A program made the translations under genes and the position numbers. From the NCBI RefSeq assembly GCF_026004055.1, contig NZ_BPIJ01000001.1, positions 620,001 through 684,000 on the forward strand: 64,000 nt of DNA, given 5' to 3'. The notes beneath the pieces were generated by a model, which saw only the letters and a program-made list of their open reading frames with translations, ran no database searches and was not told the origin of the DNA. The DNA is from Meiothermus sp. (lineage in GTDB: Bacteria; Deinococcota; Deinococci; Deinococcales; Thermaceae). This document shows, piece after piece, positions 1 to 7,955 of the stretch (position 1 is its first letter; the number at the start of each line of letters is the position of its first letter).

Positions 1-96
1 AACCTGGGAGGCTGCCGCATCGAAGACCTGGTGTTGGTTACGGAAAATGGGCACGAGGTTCTTTCCAAAAGCCCTAAACATCTGATTGAGTTATGA
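1..96 (+). CDS. M24-family metallopeptidase (Xaa-Pro peptidase type), C-terminal end only
   Basis: Frame 1 is open from the window edge to a TGA and encodes 31 residues beginning [17 protein letters not shown] and ending HLIEL. The pattern G-G-x-R-I-E-D-x-V-x-V-T-x-x-G is the usual C-terminal strand of Xaa-Pro aminopeptidase/prolidase (pita-bread fold), where the Glu is a metal ligand. The stop overlaps the next start (ATGA), which suggests co-transcription with the RlpA gene. The rest lies outside the window, so aminopeptidase and dipeptidase cannot be told apart. Confidence 0.75.
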   Translation, partial: NLGGCRIEDLVLVTENGHEVLSKSPKHLIEL

Positions 97-695
97 AGCG
101 CTGGGCACCGCTGTTGCTGTTTTTTGGGCTGGCCTGGGGCCAGGGCTATGTGGTACAGCCCGGCGATACCTTAGAGCGCATTGCCCGCTTGTTTCAGGTG
201 AAAGTAGCCGACCTGATGATGCTCAACGGCCTGCTGGAAGACCCTTTGCCGGTTGGAGTGGAGCTGGAGATTCCCGCTTCGGACTGGGATTCCATGAACT
301 TAGAGGTGTTGCCCCTGCTCGAGCCGGAAGAAGCACCCCCGTGGGTTTTTATCCCCCTGCCGCCGGCCCCTACCGCCCCCGCTCAGAACCCTCCCCCTGC
401 CCTGGCGACCGAGCAGGGCTGGGCTTCCTGGTATGGGCCCCGGTTTCATGGGCGACGAACGGCCAACGGGGAGCGGTTCAACAAGTTTCACCTCACCGCC
501 GCCCATCGCACCCTGCCCTTCCATACCCGGGTTCGCGTGACCAACCTGCACAATGGCCGGAGTGTGGTGGTTCGGATCAACGACCGGGGCCCTTATATCC
601 GAGGCCGGATTCTAGACCTGTCGTACGCCGCTGCACGGGCGTTGGGGATGTATTCACAAGGGGTGGTGCAGGTCAAGGTAGAGGTCTTGAGATGA
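93..695 (+). CDS. LysM and RlpA-like double-psi beta-barrel protein
   Basis: A 200-residue exported cell-wall protein. Residues 1-17 form a signal peptide ([17 protein letters not shown]), residues 18-62 one LysM peptidoglycan-binding module ([14 protein letters not shown]...), residues 75-107 a Pro-rich linker, and residues 109-200 the RlpA/DPBB domain with the hallmarks [20 protein letters not shown] and INDRGPY; the Asp of NDRGP is the residue conserved in RlpA lytic transglycosylases. It probably binds and cuts or remodels peptidoglycan. The start overlaps the previous stop and the last four bases overlap nfo. There is no lipobox Cys, unlike Escherichia coli RlpA. Family is clear; the lytic activity is inferred. 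Confidence 0.9.
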   Translation: MKRWAPLLLFFGLAWGQGYVVQPGDTLERIARLFQVKVADLMMLNGLLEDPLPVGVELEIPASDWDSMNLEVLPLLEPEEAPPWVFIPLPPAPTAPAQNPPPALATEQGWASWYGPRFHGRRTANGERFNKFHLTAAHRTLPFHTRVRVTNLHNGRSVVVRINDRGPYIRGRILDLSYAAARALGMYSQGVVQVKVEVLR

Positions 696-1492
696 AATAC
701 GGCTTTCATCTGTCCATTGCGGGTAAGCATGGTGTGGCCGGAGCGCTCGAGGAGGCTGAGCTACTCGGGCTAAGCGCCCTGCAGATTTTTGCCAAGAGCC
801 CCCGTAGCTGGAAAACCCGCAACCTTAAGCCCGGTGAAGTGGAGGATTTTCGAAGTCGGAAAGAGAACCTGGGAGGCCTGCCCACAGTGATTCATGCCTC
901 CTACCTGGTGAACCTGGCCGCCGAAGGCGAGCTATGGGAGAAAAGCGTTTTCAGTCTGGCCGACGACCTAGCCAAGGCCCAGATACTGGGCATCGAGTAC
1001 GTGGTGGTGCATCCAGGTTCGGGGCCTGCCGCTAAAGCCCGCAAAGGCGCCATGCGGGCTTTGGCTTTGGCCGGGCTGGGGAAAAATGGCCCCAGGTTGC
1101 TCTTAGAAAATACGGCGGGCGGTGGCGAAAAGCTCGGGGCCAGCCTGCACACCCTGGCCGAGTTGGTGGAGGGCACGGCGCTGGGGATCTGCTTCGATAC
1201 CTGTCATGCTTTTGCCGCCGGCTATGAACTGGAAAAAGCCCTGGATGAGCTCGAGCAGATCGTTGGCCTACACCGGGTACCGGTCATCCACCTCAACGAC
1301 TCCGTAGGCGAACGGGGCTCGCAGATTGACCACCACGCCAACCTACTGGAGGGCCAAATCGGGACAGAACTCAAAGACTTCGTGCTCGACCCCCGCCTTC
1401 AGGACAAAGTCTTCATCATGGAAACGCCCCGCAGCACCCTCGAGGATGCCCACAACCTACGGGTTTTACGCGGCTGGCTGGGCTTGAGCTAG
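692..1492 (+). CDS. nfo: Endonuclease IV (AP endonuclease)
   Basis: A 266-residue AP endonuclease of the Nfo family, slightly shorter than the usual 280-285. It cleaves DNA 5' to abasic sites using three zinc ions in a TIM barrel. Seen in order: [12 protein letters not shown] at the N-terminus, [49 protein letters not shown] and METPR, which carry the His, Glu and Asp zinc ligands. The reading frame is open far upstream, but the ATG at 692 overlaps the rlpA-like stop as ATGA and gives the family N-terminus. The stop codon TAG uses the first base of the adjoining 323-bp mobile element. Confidence 0.95.
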   Translation: MKYGFHLSIAGKHGVAGALEEAELLGLSALQIFAKSPRSWKTRNLKPGEVEDFRSRKENLGGLPTVIHASYLVNLAAEGELWEKSVFSLADDLAKAQILGIEYVVVHPGSGPAAKARKGAMRALALAGLGKNGPRLLLENTAGGGEKLGASLHTLAELVEGTALGICFDTCHAFAAGYELEKALDELEQIVGLHRVPVIHLNDSVGERGSQIDHHANLLEGQIGTELKDFVLDPRLQDKVFIMETPRSTLEDAHNLRVLRGWLGLS

Positions 1493-1814
1493 CGGTCTGT
1501 TAAGCAGTATGCGGTATAGCTTTCAGAACGCGCCGTGTCTCGTAAACCTGGGCCTTCGGTGTCTTGCCTGTACGGTCATGCCAAAAGCACCCCACCTCGC
1601 TTCGCCCCTTCCCTCCCCTACTGCGTAGGGGAGGCCAGGTGGGGTGGCTGACCTAGCAGCGGATTGGGGGCCTTGCCTGATACCCTCCCCCACCCTCCCT
1701 ACGCGGTAGGGAGGGCGTTTTTAGGCCATCTCGGGGGCCGAAGTGGGATGGAATCTCTACAACGATGTATTCGGTGTGCGGTACAAAACTTCGGAAATTT
1801 AGTTACCAGACCAC
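1492..1814. mobile_element. MITE-like element, copy 1 (TA target duplication)
   Basis: A 323-bp non-coding element bounded by TA at 1490-1491 and 1815-1816. Its ends are imperfect inverted repeats: GCGGTCTGTTAAGC on the left, and the reverse complement of the right end reads GTGGTCTGGTAACT. Inside are two hairpins, CCTCCCCTAC/GTAGGGGAGG near 1612-1634 and CCCTCCCTAC/GTAGGGAGGG near 1695-1717. A second copy in opposite orientation lies at 56623-56962. No transposase is encoded; the same terminal sequence borders a transposase remnant at 60393-60531, so it was probably mobilised by that family. The left end begins inside the nfo stop codon. Confidence 0.85.
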
Positions 1815-1874
1815 TAGCGTGGTTTGCTCAGAGGATTTGTGTCCAATCCGGGTAGCTCGTCACCGAGTCTGGTA

Positions 1875-2219
1875 TCAGGCGGGCTGGTCGGGGAAATCGC
1901 TCTTGGCTTCTTCTTCAAGCGTCCGCACCTCGAGCTGCCCATCGCTTTGGCGCTCAACCTTGAGTTTGAACTGAGCCACCAGACCACCGATGGCCCCAAT
2001 GGCCGCCAGCCGCGGGGCCGCCAAAGTGAGCAGGCCCCCTACCAGTACGCCCACCGTGAGGGGCATAGAAATTAGCTCCTCTCCACTGGGCTTGCAGATG
2101 GTCACCCGGGTCGCGGTGGCATCGCGCAGAAGCTCCTGTATTTTGCTCACCAGCTCACTGCTTTGCACCTGAATCTCCTCAATCCAGGTTTTTGTTTCGG
2201 GTGAAGGGTTATTTTCCAT
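1875..2219 (-). CDS. DUF4342 domain protein
   Basis: A 114-residue protein. An acidic, probably helical N-terminal part (about residues 10-35, WIEEIQVQSSELVSKIQELL) is followed by a small beta segment (TRVTICKPSGEELISMPLTVG), a hydrophobic Gly/Ala/Leu stretch at about 55-82 that could be a membrane hairpin, and an acidic C-tail. This matches the DUF4342 layout. Function is unknown. The start is supported by AGGAGA seven bases before the ATG. It lies 28 bases downstream of the thiolase stop on the same strand and may be co-transcribed. Family assignment is from remembered pattern. Confidence 0.7.
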   Translation of the reverse strand: MENNPSPETKTWIEEIQVQSSELVSKIQELLRDATATRVTICKPSGEELISMPLTVGVLVGGLLTLAAPRLAAIGAIGGLVAQFKLKVERQSDGQLEVRTLEEEAKSDFPDQPA

Positions 2220-2247
2220 GGCATTCTCCTGTTTCTTCGACCCTGTC

Positions 2248-3441
2248 TTAGCCCACAGCTTCTACGGCCATTGCCGTAGAGCCGCCGGTTCCGTGGCAGA
2301 TAGCGGCCAGGCCACGCTCCTTGCCGTGGGTGTGCAGGGCATGAATCAGGGTGGTTAGGATGCGGGCTCCCGAGGCCCCAATGGGATGTCCCAGGGCAAT
2401 GGCCCCTCCGTGGACGTTTAGGCTTTCCATGGGAACCCCCAACAATCGGTTGAACAGGATGTTGTTGAGGGCAAAGGCTTCGTTGTTTTCAAATAGCTGA
2501 AAGTCGGAAACGCCCAGCCGGAGCTTTTCCAGCAGCTTCTTGACGGCGGGCACCGGGGCCTCGGGGAAGCGCCAGGGCTCGCCGGCGGCCCAGCTATGTC
2601 CCAAAATCCGCGCGATGGGCTTCAGATTGTGCTTTTGTATCGCTTCAGAGCTGGCCAGCACCAACGCTGCCGCCCCGTCGGAGATTTGAGAGGCGTTGCC
2701 TGCAGTGAGCACCCCGTCTTTCTTGAAGGCCGGGCGCAGGGCCGCCAGCGAGTCCAGGGTGGTCTCGGGCCGCACCCCTTCGTCTTTCTCAATCCTCTCT
2801 ACGCCTTTGCGGGTCTGGAGCTCGAGGGGCGCAATTTCCTTGCTAAAGTAGCAGGCTTCCTGGGCCTTGGCCGCCCGTCGGTGGGAGTGCAGCGCTACCT
2901 CGTCGAGCTCGGTGCGGGTGACACCAAACTCGGCGGCCAAGCGCTCGGTCTGGTCACCCATGGCCTCGCCGGTGAAGGGGTCGGAAAGCCCATCCCGCTG
3001 CAAAATATCTTGCAGTTGCTCGGGCGCACCGGCCAGATACTTGTAGCCCCAGCGGGCCCGGCTCGAGAGGTAAAAGCCGGTCTGGGTCATGGATTCCATT
3101 CCGCCCGCCAGCACCACCTCGGCCTCCCCGCTTCGAATGGCCAGGGCCGCGTTGGCTACCGCCTGCATGCCCGAGGCGCACACCATATCTACTGCGTAGC
3201 CATCAACCGTATTGGGAATGCCCGCTTTGATGGCTGCTTGCCGGGGCGGCAACTGTCCGTGACCGGCGCGCAAAACCTGCCCGAAGACATACAGATCCAG
3301 ATCGGCCTCACCCAAACCCGCTTGCCTCAGGGCCGCTTTCATCACATGGGCCCCCAGTTCAACCGGCGAAAAGTCCTTTAGCGCACCGCCAAACCGCCCG
3401 ATCGGGGTGCGCACCGCCGAGACCACCCATACCTCGCGCAT
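2248..3441 (-). CDS. Acetyl-CoA acetyltransferase (thiolase)
   Basis: A 397-residue thiolase, full length for the family. It condenses or cleaves acyl-CoA at the beta-keto position. The acylated nucleophile is Cys88 (VCASGMQA), followed by the AGGMESMT loop; the NEAFA motif is present; His352 lies in GHPIGASG and Cys382 in CHGTGG, the base that deprotonates the second acetyl-CoA. The last motif has His-Gly-Thr where many homologues have Ile-Gly-Gly. AGGAGG precedes the ATG and a good promoter lies just upstream. Biosynthetic (acetoacetyl-CoA) and degradative roles cannot be separated; no other beta-oxidation gene is nearby. Confidence 0.93.
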   Translation of the reverse strand: MREVWVVSAVRTPIGRFGGALKDFSPVELGAHVMKAALRQAGLGEADLDLYVFGQVLRAGHGQLPPRQAAIKAGIPNTVDGYAVDMVCASGMQAVANAALAIRSGEAEVVLAGGMESMTQTGFYLSSRARWGYKYLAGAPEQLQDILQRDGLSDPFTGEAMGDQTERLAAEFGVTRTELDEVALHSHRRAAKAQEACYFSKEIAPLELQTRKGVERIEKDEGVRPETTLDSLAALRPAFKKDGVLTAGNASQISDGAAALVLASSEAIQKHNLKPIARILGHSWAAGEPWRFPEAPVPAVKKLLEKLRLGVSDFQLFENNEAFALNNILFNRLLGVPMESLNVHGGAIALGHPIGASGARILTTLIHALHTHGKERGLAAICHGTGGSTAMAVEAVG

Positions 3442-3459
3442 ATGTGCCTCCTGTTGGAT

Positions 3460-3488
3460 ATATTACGTCAATTGCGCTTACCGACAAA
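3460..3488 (-). promoter_or_regulatory. Promoter of the thiolase gene
   Basis: On the minus strand TTTGTC (3483-3488) and TAATAT (3460-3465) are separated by 17 bases, a close sigma-70/SigA fit. The predicted start point leaves a short leader that contains the AGGAGG ribosome site. The remaining 200 bases towards 3700 show no further gene. Confidence 0.6.
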
Positions 3489-3710
3489 AATGCGTCTTAT
3501 TTGGGTGCTGCCTCGGATCCAAAGCCATCCAGCTCCACGCCTAAAGCTTGGCCGGGACGGCAGCCAGACCGCTTCATCGGCCGGTGACCTCGCTGCAAGC
3601 CTCGAGGCTCTTCCAAGCCGGCTGATAGGTACATTTAGACGAATTTACAAGTTTACAGGGCCGGACTCGACACACTCCCCAAAAGGCGTAAGGTAGCCGG
3701 TCGGCCCGCG

Positions 3711-3815
3711 TTAATGGTCTTTGTTGGGCAAGCCCTTATCTTTTACAAAGAAGATGAACATGATGAGCAACAAGAAGATCACAATAGCCGAGCCGATGGT
3801 GATGATTTCGTCCAC
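3711..3815 (-). CDS. 34-residue single-pass membrane peptide
   Basis: A short frame with GTG start preceded by AGGAGG at ideal spacing and a TAA stop. It encodes V/MDEIITIGSAIVIFLLLIMF followed by IFFVKDKGLPNKDH. Residues 5-24 form one strongly hydrophobic helix, with an acidic N-terminus and a basic hydrophilic tail, typical of small subunits of membrane complexes or of regulatory micropeptides. Its size resembles the 34-residue subunit IIa of the Thermus ba3 oxidase, but I see no sequence match. It is transcribed divergently from rodA. Function unknown; coding status rests on the ribosome site and the clean membrane segment. Confidence 0.65.
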   Translation of the reverse strand: MDEIITIGSAIVIFLLLIMFIFFVKDKGLPNKDH

Positions 3816-3837
3816 GGTGTAGCCTCCTATGTTCCGA

Positions 3838-3850
3838 GCTAAAGTTTAGC
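3838..3850. promoter_or_regulatory. Palindrome GCTAAAGTTTAGC between the micropeptide gene and rodA
   Basis: A perfect 13-base palindrome (6-base arms, one central base) sits 23 bases upstream of the micropeptide start. A near copy, GCTAAAGTTTGGC, occurs at 5079-5091 upstream of tatA. Either could be an operator or could simply contain the -10 box TAAACT on the minus strand. Confidence 0.35.
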
Positions 3851-3901
3851 ATGGTTGGAGACCCGGCGGGCCCCAGATAACTATGGCCAGTCTCCCACCA
3901 A

Positions 3902-5020
3902 ATGACAAATCTCACCCCAAGTGAATACACTGTGTGGGTGACGTTGCGCAAGGTTCCGGTATTCGCCTACGACTGGGTGCTGGTGGGCCTGGTCTTACTC
4001 ATTAATCTGATTGGGCTGGCTACACTCTACAGTGCGGCACCCAGCCAGGGGGTCTGGCTGCAACAATTGGTGGCTTTCCCGGTCGCTCTGGCCGTAGGGT
4101 TCTTGATACAGATGTTCTCACGCCGCCAGGTGCTCTCCTGGGCGGTTCCGCTCTATGCAGTTTCGCTGGCCATGCTGGTGTTGGTTTTGCTGGTAGGGCG
4201 GGAAATCAACGGGGCTAAAGCCTGGTTCGACCTGGGGCCGGTGAGCTTTCAACCGCTCGAGATTGCCAAAATTGGACTGATTTTGGTGCTGGCCAAGGTG
4301 TTGGCTGCGCGGCCTCTGGAACGCCTGCTGGATTACGTGCTACCCTTCTTACTGACAGTTCCCATTCTGGGATTGGTGTTCATCCAGCCCGACCTGGGGG
4401 GTAGCTTGGTGCTGATGGCAGGGCTCTTGGGCATGTTGTTTGTGCGCGGAATGCCCACCCATCACATTGTCCTTGGGCTGGTTGCAGTTGCAGTACTGGT
4501 TCCTACAGTGGTCTGGCCCCACCTGAGCCCATACCAGCGGGATCGGGTCGAGATACTGTTCGATTTGTCTAAAGACCCCAAGGGCAAAGGTTTTCAACAA
4601 ATTCAGTCCACTATTGCCATCGGCTCGGGCGGCCTGGTGGGCAAAGGCTTTGGGGCCGGCACCCAAACCCAGCTTGGCTTTGTGCCCGAACGCCAAACCG
4701 ACTTTATATATGCCGTGCTGGCTGAAGAATGGGGCTTTGTTGGGGCTGCAAGCTTGTTGCTGTTATACGCCTTGCTTTTCTTTCGATTGGGCCGCATGGC
4801 CCTGGAGTGCGTTCGTTTAGAGGATCGGCTGGTCATTGCTGGCGTGCTCTCGATGCTGGCTTTCCAGGTTGTAGTCAACATTGCAGTCACGCTGGGCCTG
4901 GCCCCGGTAACCGGCCTCACCTTACCGCTGGTCTCCAAGGGCGGCAGCAGCCTGATTATGGTTTACCTGGGGATAGGCTTGGCTTTGCTGATCCACCGCG
5001 ACCGGTACCGGGAAATGTGA
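3902..5020 (+). CDS. rodA: RodA/FtsW-type SEDS peptidoglycan glycosyltransferase
   Basis: A 372-residue polytopic membrane protein of the SEDS family, which polymerises lipid II into glycan strands together with a class B penicillin-binding protein. Ten or so membrane segments are visible, with INGAKAWFDLGPVSFQPLEIAKIGLIL, FIQPDLGGSLVL, QQIQSTIAIGSGGLVGKGFGAGTQTQLGFVPERQTDFIYAVLAEEWGF and PVTGLTLPLVSKGGSS in the expected order; the Asp of QPDLGG is the conserved catalytic region. Start and end resemble RodA rather than FtsW (no long N-terminal extension). No PBP2 or mreB lies beside it. No strong ribosome site precedes the ATG, so a nearby alternative start is possible. Confidence 0.92.
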   Translation: MTNLTPSEYTVWVTLRKVPVFAYDWVLVGLVLLINLIGLATLYSAAPSQGVWLQQLVAFPVALAVGFLIQMFSRRQVLSWAVPLYAVSLAMLVLVLLVGREINGAKAWFDLGPVSFQPLEIAKIGLILVLAKVLAARPLERLLDYVLPFLLTVPILGLVFIQPDLGGSLVLMAGLLGMLFVRGMPTHHIVLGLVAVAVLVPTVVWPHLSPYQRDRVEILFDLSKDPKGKGFQQIQSTIAIGSGGLVGKGFGAGTQTQLGFVPERQTDFIYAVLAEEWGFVGAASLLLLYALLFFRLGRMALECVRLEDRLVIAGVLSMLAFQVVVNIAVTLGLAPVTGLTLPLVSKGGSSLIMVYLGIGLALLIHRDRYREM

Positions 5021-5131
5021 AGCAGCACCGAACCCCTACTTTATTGCGCTCTTCAAATATCTAATTTTGCAGCCCGGCGCTAAAGTTTGGCTTAATCCAG
5101 AAGGGGTATACTGGAAGCAAGGAGGAAGTGT

Positions 5132-5311
5132 ATGCCTTTAGGCCCTACCGAACTGATCATCATCCTGCTGATCGTGGTTTTGCTGTTTGGTGCGCGCAAG
5201 TTGCCGGAGTTGGCTCGAGGTCTGGGCCAGTCGGCCCGGGAGTTCCGCAAAGGCCTGAGCGAGGAGGAAAAGAAGGCCGAGGAAGCCAAAACCGAGCAGA
5301 AGCAGTCCTAA
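5132..5311 (+). CDS. tatA: Sec-independent translocase subunit TatA
   Basis: A 59-residue protein starting MPLGPTELIIILLIVVLLFGARKLPELARGL. It has the single N-terminal membrane helix, the FGARKLPEL hinge and a charged amphipathic helix with acidic/basic tail (KGLSEEEKKAEEAK) typical of TatA/TatE. TatA oligomers form the passage for folded proteins carrying twin-arginine signals. AGGAGG precedes the ATG by seven bases and a TATACT -10 box lies at 5107-5112. The stop overlaps the end of the convergent modC by four bases. tatC is not in the window. Confidence 0.93.
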   Translation: MPLGPTELIIILLIVVLLFGARKLPELARGLGQSAREFRKGLSEEEKKAEEAKTEQKQS

Positions 5312-6309
5312 GCCGGTATCAGGTGCAAAAAGCGCGGCTCGAGGGCGACCTCGAGCTGTTGCCCTTCGGTCAGACCAAGTTGGGCCTGCTTGTAGCGGGG
5401 CAGCAAAAAATCCAGCGCTATCTCCCCTACCCGCAACGTACCCCGCAGACGCAGCGCTTGCGAGCGCAGTGCCTGCACCCGGCCTCTTACCCGATTAGGG
5501 CCATCCGAGGTAAAAACCTCCTCCGAACGAAGGCCGACCCAGACCCGTTGCCCCACCCGTACCCAGTCGGGGCGGGCCGCTTGCAGTACCCCCAACGGAG
5601 TCTGCACCTGCACCAAGCCCCCTTCCAGGCCCAACACCATACCCTGCCACAAATTGCGAAATCCCACCAGCCGGGCTACCTCGAGGGTAGCGGGCCGGGC
5701 AAACACCTCCTCGGAGGGGCCTTGTTGCACCAAGCCTGCTGGGGTCAGCACCGCCACCCAGTCGGCCCGTTGGGCCAGCCACTGGTCGTGTGAGGCGGCC
5801 AGGGTGGGAATCTGGAGGGACTTGAGGCGCTCCAGCACCCCGCCCAACACCTCCTCGCGGGTAGCGGCATCCAGCGCACTGGTAGGCTCGTCCAGCAACA
5901 GAATCTGGGGCTCACGGGCCAGGGCCCGGGCCAGGGCCACCCGCTGCTGCTGGCCCCCGGACATCTGGCGTGGAAACCGTTCGGACAGCTCGAGCATGCC
6001 CATCTGCTCCAGATACGCCAGGGCTTTTTGCCTGCGTGCTGGGCGGGGCAGGTGAGCCAGCGGAAAGGCCACGTTCTGCCAGGCCCGCAAATGCGGAAAC
6101 AAGGCAAAATGCTGCGGTAGATAGCCCACCGGGCGCTTTTCGGCCCGCAGCCCGGTAAAAGGGTGTCCGGTCGCAGGAATCAGGCCGGCGATGGCCTTCA
6201 GCAAGCTGGTCTTACCCACCCCGCTCTCACCCAGCAGTACGGTAAAGCCTTGCACGTGAAGGTTGAGCTTGAGCCTCACCGGGTGCTCGAGGGCATACGC
6301 GATCTCCAC
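5308..6309 (-). CDS. modC: Molybdate ABC transporter ATPase ModC
   Basis: A 333-residue ABC ATPase. Walker A is GESGVGKT at 27-34, the signature is MSGGQQQRVALARAL, Walker B is ILLLDEPTSALD and the H-loop His lies in AASHD. The C-terminal third is a regulatory TOBE-like region (from about 225). Together with the overlapping modB and the ModA-type binding protein it forms a modABC operon for molybdate (or tungstate or sulfate-like oxyanions). The GTG start lies within the 3' end of modB (34-base overlap), implying translational coupling. Substrate is inferred from the ModA-like neighbour. Confidence 0.88.
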   Translation of the reverse strand: MEIAYALEHPVRLKLNLHVQGFTVLLGESGVGKTSLLKAIAGLIPATGHPFTGLRAEKRPVGYLPQHFALFPHLRAWQNVAFPLAHLPRPARRQKALAYLEQMGMLELSERFPRQMSGGQQQRVALARALAREPQILLLDEPTSALDAATREEVLGGVLERLKSLQIPTLAASHDQWLAQRADWVAVLTPAGLVQQGPSEEVFARPATLEVARLVGFRNLWQGMVLGLEGGLVQVQTPLGVLQAARPDWVRVGQRVWVGLRSEEVFTSDGPNRVRGRVQALRSQALRLRGTLRVGEIALDFLLPRYKQAQLGLTEGQQLEVALEPRFLHLIPA

Positions 6310-6956
6310 ACGTCCTCCAGGGTTCGCACCAGGTACACAAGGGCAAAGCTAACCAGCAGCAAAATGCCCGAAGCCTCCGCAGCCCGCCCAAACTGCAGGG
6401 CCTGTACCTGGTCGTAGATGTAGATGCTAGCCATCTGGGTTTTGCCGGGAATGCTGCCCCCTACCATCAGCACCACCCCAAACTCGCCCAGGGTGTGGGC
6501 AAAGGCCAGAATGGAGCCGGACAAAATCCCCGGCCAGGTGATGGGCAGAATCACCTCGAGCCAGACCCGCCGCCACCCCGCCCCCAGGGTGCGGGCGGTC
6601 TGAATCAAGTCCAGATCCAGGCTGCGGAAGGCCTCGCGGTAGCCGTTGAGGGCAAACGGCAGGCTAAATAGCACCGATCCCACCACCAACCCCTCGAAGC
6701 GAAAGGCCCAGGTGAACCCAAAGGTCTGGGCGATGGGGCCGTTCTGCCCTAGCAGCAAGAGCAGGTAAAACCCCAGCACGGTGGGGGGCAGGGTGAGGGG
6801 CAGCAGCACGATGGATTCTAGCACCCGCTTGCCCGGGAAGCGCTTGTGGGCCAGCACCCAGCCCAGCGGCAGTCCCAGTCCAAGCAAAATGGCGGTTGTT
6901 ACCAGGCTGACCTCGAGGGTCAGGCGCAGGGTTCGCCAAAACACCGGGTCGTCCAT
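6276..6956 (-). CDS. modB: Molybdate ABC transporter permease ModB
   Basis: A 226-residue permease with about five to six membrane segments. The cytoplasmic coupling loop EAFRSLDLDLIQTARTLGAGWRRVWLEVILP is the EAA motif that docks on the ATPase, followed by GEFGVVLMVGGSIPGKTQMASIYIYD, a stretch characteristic of ModB. The ATG overlaps the modA stop by one base and the 3' end overlaps modC. Length is normal for ModB (about 225). Confidence 0.92.
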   Translation of the reverse strand: MDDPVFWRTLRLTLEVSLVTTAILLGLGLPLGWVLAHKRFPGKRVLESIVLLPLTLPPTVLGFYLLLLLGQNGPIAQTFGFTWAFRFEGLVVGSVLFSLPFALNGYREAFRSLDLDLIQTARTLGAGWRRVWLEVILPITWPGILSGSILAFAHTLGEFGVVLMVGGSIPGKTQMASIYIYDQVQALQFGRAAEASGILLLVSFALVYLVRTLEDVWRSRMPSSTR

Positions 6957-7819
6957 TACTCCAGCTTCTCCCCCGGCAGCAAGAACCCGTACTTGCGCAA
7001 AACGCGGTGAGCCTCTGGGGTCGCTATATAGTCATAAAAACGCCGGACTGCCGGGCGATCCTGCCCACGCAGGATCACATAGGTCTGGTTGAGGCGCATA
7101 TGGCTGCTCAAGGGCGAGAGCCAAAACACCCCGGCTCGTTCCATCGCCTCGCTCCTCGCAATGGAAAGGGCAATCAGGCCGATATTGGTGCTGGTTAAGG
7201 CCAGTTGCGCCGTCTGGGAGATGTTCTCGCCGTACACAAACTCAAAACTTGGCTTACCCCGCCGCAGAGGCCCGATGTCGTAATAAGCGGGAATGCCGGC
7301 AGTCATCTGCTCCCACTTGACCGACTGGGTCTGCCGCAGCAAGCCAAAGCGCTCCAAAAGCGTCACTCCCGCCCGTCCATAAGGGGCATGTACCGGGTTG
7401 GCCACAGCCAGCTTAGTGATCCTGGGGTCAAGTAGAATCTTTGGCCCTAGTTTTCGGGGGTCGAGCCCTTGCTGTACCAGGCTGTTCGAGGCCCAGATCA
7501 CCATGCGTCCCACGGCATACAGCTTTACCGTCCCAGGTACCGTGCGCCCTGCCTGTTCCAGCAAGACTGGAAAGGCGTCATCGGCGGCAAAATAGAGATC
7601 TGTGGGCAAACCCTGCATGATCTGGGTGTAGAGCTTGCCCGTAGAGCCGAAATTGATCTCGACCTTGACTCCAGGGTTCTGACGCTCAAAATCCTGCGCA
7701 ATCTCGGCCAGGGCGTACTGCAGGTCTGCCGCTGCCACCACCCGCACCGTGTCGCGCTGGGCCAAGCCCATCCCGAGCAATAAAGCTAGAGCGGTTCCCA
7801 CGAATACCCTACACAGCAT
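6956..7819 (-). CDS. modA: Molybdate-type substrate-binding protein ModA
   Basis: With the ATG at 7819 the product has 287 residues: signal peptide (MLCRVFVGTALALLLGMGLAQ), then VRVVAAADLQYALAEIAQDFERQNPGVKVEINFGSTGKLYTQIMQG, the standard opening of molybdate/tungstate binding proteins with the Ser/Thr-Gly oxyanion loop. The frame is open 35 codons further upstream, but that part has no signal peptide and runs through the palindromic operator region, so the internal ATG is preferred. It captures the oxyanion for ModB/ModC. Molybdate and tungstate cannot be told apart from sequence alone. Confidence 0.88.
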   Translation of the reverse strand: MLCRVFVGTALALLLGMGLAQRDTVRVVAAADLQYALAEIAQDFERQNPGVKVEINFGSTGKLYTQIMQGLPTDLYFAADDAFPVLLEQAGRTVPGTVKLYAVGRMVIWASNSLVQQGLDPRKLGPKILLDPRITKLAVANPVHAPYGRAGVTLLERFGLLRQTQSVKWEQMTAGIPAYYDIGPLRRGKPSFEFVYGENISQTAQLALTSTNIGLIALSIARSEAMERAGVFWLSPLSSHMRLNQTYVILRGQDRPAVRRFYDYIATPEAHRVLRKYGFLLPGEKLE

Positions 7820-7846
7820 CCTTTGGAAGCTATGGCGTGTGGGGTA

Positions 7847-7875
7847 ATTTACGCTGCACCGCGTGTAGCGTAAAT
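7847..7875. promoter_or_regulatory. Palindromic operator candidate upstream of modA
   Basis: ATTTACGCT at 7847-7855 and its exact complement AGCGTAAAT at 7867-7875 form 9-base arms around an 11-base spacer, ending 27 bases before the modA start. The layout fits a dimeric repressor site overlapping the promoter. It does not match the enterobacterial ModE consensus built on TATATA half-sites. Confidence 0.55.
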
Positions 7876-7926
7876 GTGGGAAACGCGATAAACCCCAAAA
7901 AAATTGAATGCAAGCGCATCTCATTT

Positions 7927-7941
7927 AGTTACAGTGTAACT
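7927..7941. promoter_or_regulatory. Palindrome AGTTACA-G-TGTAACT between padR and modA
   Basis: A perfect 15-base palindrome lies 14 bases beyond the padR stop and about 108 bases before the modA start. It could be the site of the adjacent PadR-type regulator or of another dimeric factor. It is unrelated in sequence to the palindrome at 7847-7875. Confidence 0.5.
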
Positions 7942-7955
7942 ATATGGAAAGGAGA

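Noticed and set aside
86-691. In-frame extension of nfo back to position 86
   Set aside because: It overlaps the whole RlpA-like gene, is Arg/Pro-rich nonsense and endonuclease IV starts naturally at the ATGA overlap.
1664-1855. Short frames within the MITE copies that appear in both copies
   Set aside because: They are conserved only because the element is repeated; hairpins and stops make coding unlikely.
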